A program made the translations under genes and the position numbers. Below the pieces are notes generated by a model. It did not search any database and was not told the origin of the DNA. It worked only from the letters and a program-made list of their open reading frames with translations. From assembly GCF_902381825.1 (NCBI RefSeq), contig NZ_LR698973.1:1857584-1921583 (forward strand): 64,000 bases of DNA, in the 5' to 3' direction. The stretch comes from Pseudocoprococcus catus. GTDB lineage: Bacteria; Bacillota; Clostridia; Lachnospirales; Lachnospiraceae. Below, one piece after another: positions 62,597 through 64,000 of this stretch (its first letter is position 1; each line of letters starts with the position of its first letter).

Positions 62597-62671
62597 GGGG
62601 ATGTTGTAAAATACGGAGAGGTCGCAGTACCTTTTCCGGGTATGTCATTTTACGGCATCTCCTTTTGTTTT
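62597..62671 (+). terminator. Terminator between Nudix and PPK2 genes
   Basis: GGGGATGTTGTAAAAT (62597-62612) pairs along 16 bases with ATTTTACGGCATCTCC (62647-62662), including G-U pairs, followed by TTTTGTTTT. The 34-base loop can itself fold. Confidence 0.75.
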
Positions 62672-62690
62672 ATTTGCAGAGGAGAATGAA

Positions 62691-64000
62691 ATGCTGAGAG
62701 AGGTCGATTTAAATAAAAATCTTACCAAAAAAGAATACAAAGAAATGATGGATAAACTGGCGCCGAAGTTTGCTGCGCTTCAGCGAGAAGCGCGGGCTAA
62801 GGGTTTGCCGGTGATGGTTGTTTTTGAAGGATGGGGCGCATCCGGTAAGGGAACGATGATCAGTCGCCTGATACAGCCGCTGGATCCGCGTGGATTTAAG
62901 GTATTTACCATTCAGGCAGAAAATGAAGAAGAGCATATGCATCCGTTTTTGTGGCGTTTCTGGACGAAGACACCGGCGAAGGGGCGCATGCATATCTTTG
63001 ACCGAAGCTGGTATCGGCGCGTGATCACAGAACAGATGGATGCGCCAATGGATCAGAAGCGCCTGGATGCAGCGTATCATCAGATTCTTTCATTCGAGGA
63101 ACAGCTGTCGGCTGACGGAACATTGATCATCAAATTTTTCCTGCATATTTCTGCCGATGAACAGGAGAAGCGTCTGAAGAAGCTGGAACGTTCATCTGAG
63201 ACGAAGTGGCGTGTGACCAAAGCGGACTGGAAGCATTTTAAGCAGTACAAGGCGTATCTGCCGATGTATGATCATATGCTGGAACAGACCGATATGTCAT
63301 GGGCACCATGGCATGTCATTGAGGCAACAGACAGGGAATATGCAGCAGTGAAAGTCATGACAATTGTTGCCGGGATGATAGAAGAACGTTTGAATGAAGA
63401 GAATGCAAAAGAGAGCCGCAGTCATTTGGCAGAGAGCGCGCAGGAAGAATTGCCGGGTACGGAAGAGACAATGCGTACAACGGTTCTTGACGGTGTGGAT
63501 GCCAGTCTGACAATGACAAAGGAAGATTACAAGAAGCGTTTATCTGTTCTGCAGAAAGAATTGACCCGTCTGCAGAATGAGATGTATCTGAAGAGGATTC
63601 CTGTTGTTGTGGCTTTGGAAGGCTGGGATGCGGCAGGAAAGGGAGGTGCGATCAAGCGTTTGACAGAGCCTCTGGATCCGCGCGGATACGAGGTGGTTCC
63701 GACGGCGGCACCGAATGATATAGAAAAGGCCCATCATTATCTGTGGCGCTTCTGGCGAGCCATGCCGAAGGATGGTCATATGACGATTTTTGATCGGACA
63801 TGGTATGGACGTGTGATGGTGGAGCGTATTGAAGGCTTCTGTAGCCAGGCAGAATGGCGCCGTGCATACAGAGAGATCAACCAGATGGAGCAGAATTTGA
63901 CAGACCACGGGGTGATTGTTCTGAAATTCTGGCTTCAGATTGATAAGGATGAACAGGAACGACGTTTTAATGAGAGAATGGAGGATCCTGAGAAACAGTG
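62691..64000 (+). CDS. Two-domain polyphosphate kinase 2 family protein (Pap-like), C-terminus outside window
   Basis: The frame is open from the ATG at 62691 to the window end (436 codons). Two PPK2 domains are fused. The first has EGWGASGKGT (Walker A 47-54) and IFDRSWYRRV; the second has EGWDAAGKGG (Walker A from Gly311) and IFDRTWYGRV. This layout is that of polyphosphate:AMP phosphotransferase, which makes ADP from AMP and polyphosphate. The first domain lacks the Asp in Walker A (GWGASGKG instead of GWDAAGKG). AGAGGAG lies 6 bases before the ATG. Confidence 0.88.
   Translation, partial: MLREVDLNKNLTKKEYKEMMDKLAPKFAALQREARAKGLPVMVVFEGWGASGKGTMISRLIQPLDPRGFKVFTIQAENEEEHMHPFLWRFWTKTPAKGRMHIFDRSWYRRVITEQMDAPMDQKRLDAAYHQILSFEEQLSADGTLIIKFFLHISADEQEKRLKKLERSSETKWRVTKADWKHFKQYKAYLPMYDHMLEQTDMSWAPWHVIEATDREYAAVKVMTIVAGMIEERLNEENAKESRSHLAESAQEELPGTEETMRTTVLDGVDASLTMTKEDYKKRLSVLQKELTRLQNEMYLKRIPVVVALEGWDAAGKGGAIKRLTEPLDPRGYEVVPTAAPNDIEKAHHYLWRFWRAMPKDGHMTIFDRTWYGRVMVERIEGFCSQAEWRRAYREINQMEQNLTDHGVIVLKFWLQIDKDEQERRFNERMEDPEKQ

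Noticed and set aside
1..64000. Mobile elements, prophage, CRISPR arrays, tRNA and rRNA genes
   Set aside because: I found no transposase, integrase, repeat-spacer pattern, cloverleaf or rRNA-like sequence. The window looks like stable core chromosome.

Overview
This window reads as core chromosome of a low-to-moderate GC, rod-forming anaerobic Firmicute, most likely a Lachnospiraceae/Clostridium cluster XIVa relative. The evidence is the clostridial gene orders (mutS-mutL-miaA, radC-mreBCD-PBP2-minDE-rodA-mgsA, ylmE-sepF-divIVA, scpAB, cmk-ispH/rpsA fusion, ruvAB, zapA-U32), the strong AGGAGG ribosome binding sites, the biotin-dependent Na+ pump operon and a butyrate-type thiolase. I cannot fix the genus. 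I saw no tRNA, rRNA, CRISPR array, insertion sequence or phage gene.

Layout. 1-1.5 kb: a GntR(YtrA-like)/ABC transporter operon on the minus strand, cut by the window edge. 1.7-9.4 kb: a small HD hydrolase, mutS, mutL, miaA and a PLP enzyme. 9.5-19.2 kb: radC and the elongation/division-site block (mreB, mreC, mreD, an oversized PBP2, minD, minE, rodA), then mgsA and a lipoprotein DD-carboxypeptidase; minC is missing. 19.3-24.7 kb: an unrecognised P-loop protein, a DUF378 protein, a YhcC-type radical SAM protein, and the division group HlyD-like/ylmE/sepF/divIVA. 24.8-29.9 kb: aroB, lspA, an RluD-type synthase, dgkA, a phasin-like protein and an ABC1/UbiB kinase. 30.1-34.5 kb: DAHP synthase (minus), a DD-carboxypeptidase, a lipid kinase and a metallophosphoesterase. 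34.6-40.4 kb: scpA, scpB, a divergent MurT/GatD-like pair, L-lactate dehydrogenase and a third DD-carboxypeptidase. 40.6-47.1 kb: a five-gene biotin/Na+ decarboxylase-transcarboxylase operon, then thiolase behind its own promoter with a Rex-like operator. 47.3-54.0 kb: an RpiR regulator, a HI0933 flavoprotein, cmk, the ispH-S1 fusion, an unknown membrane protein and a frameshifted YprB-type nuclease gene. 54.2-64 kb: ruvAB behind two LexA-like boxes, zapA, a U32 protein, a second FtsW/RodA plus class B PBP pair, a Nudix hydrolase and a two-domain PPK2 cut by the window end.

Two themes dominate. One is the cell envelope: two SEDS/PBP pairs, MreBCD, MinDE, SepF/DivIVA/ZapA, three DD-carboxypeptidases and lipid carrier recycling. 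The other is genome maintenance (MutSL, RadC, RuvAB, ScpAB). The energy block joins Na+-coupled decarboxylation to acetyl-CoA condensation.

The observations I rate highest are: the MurT/GatD-like pair in which the expected glutaminase Cys and His are replaced (N90, V187); the single biotin carrier shared by two kinds of carboxyltransferase and a Na+ pump; the Rex-like operator on the thiolase promoter; MinDE without MinC; an internal ribosome binding site at the IspH/S1 junction; and the homopolymer frameshift in the YprB-type gene. Family identities come from memory of motifs, not from searches.
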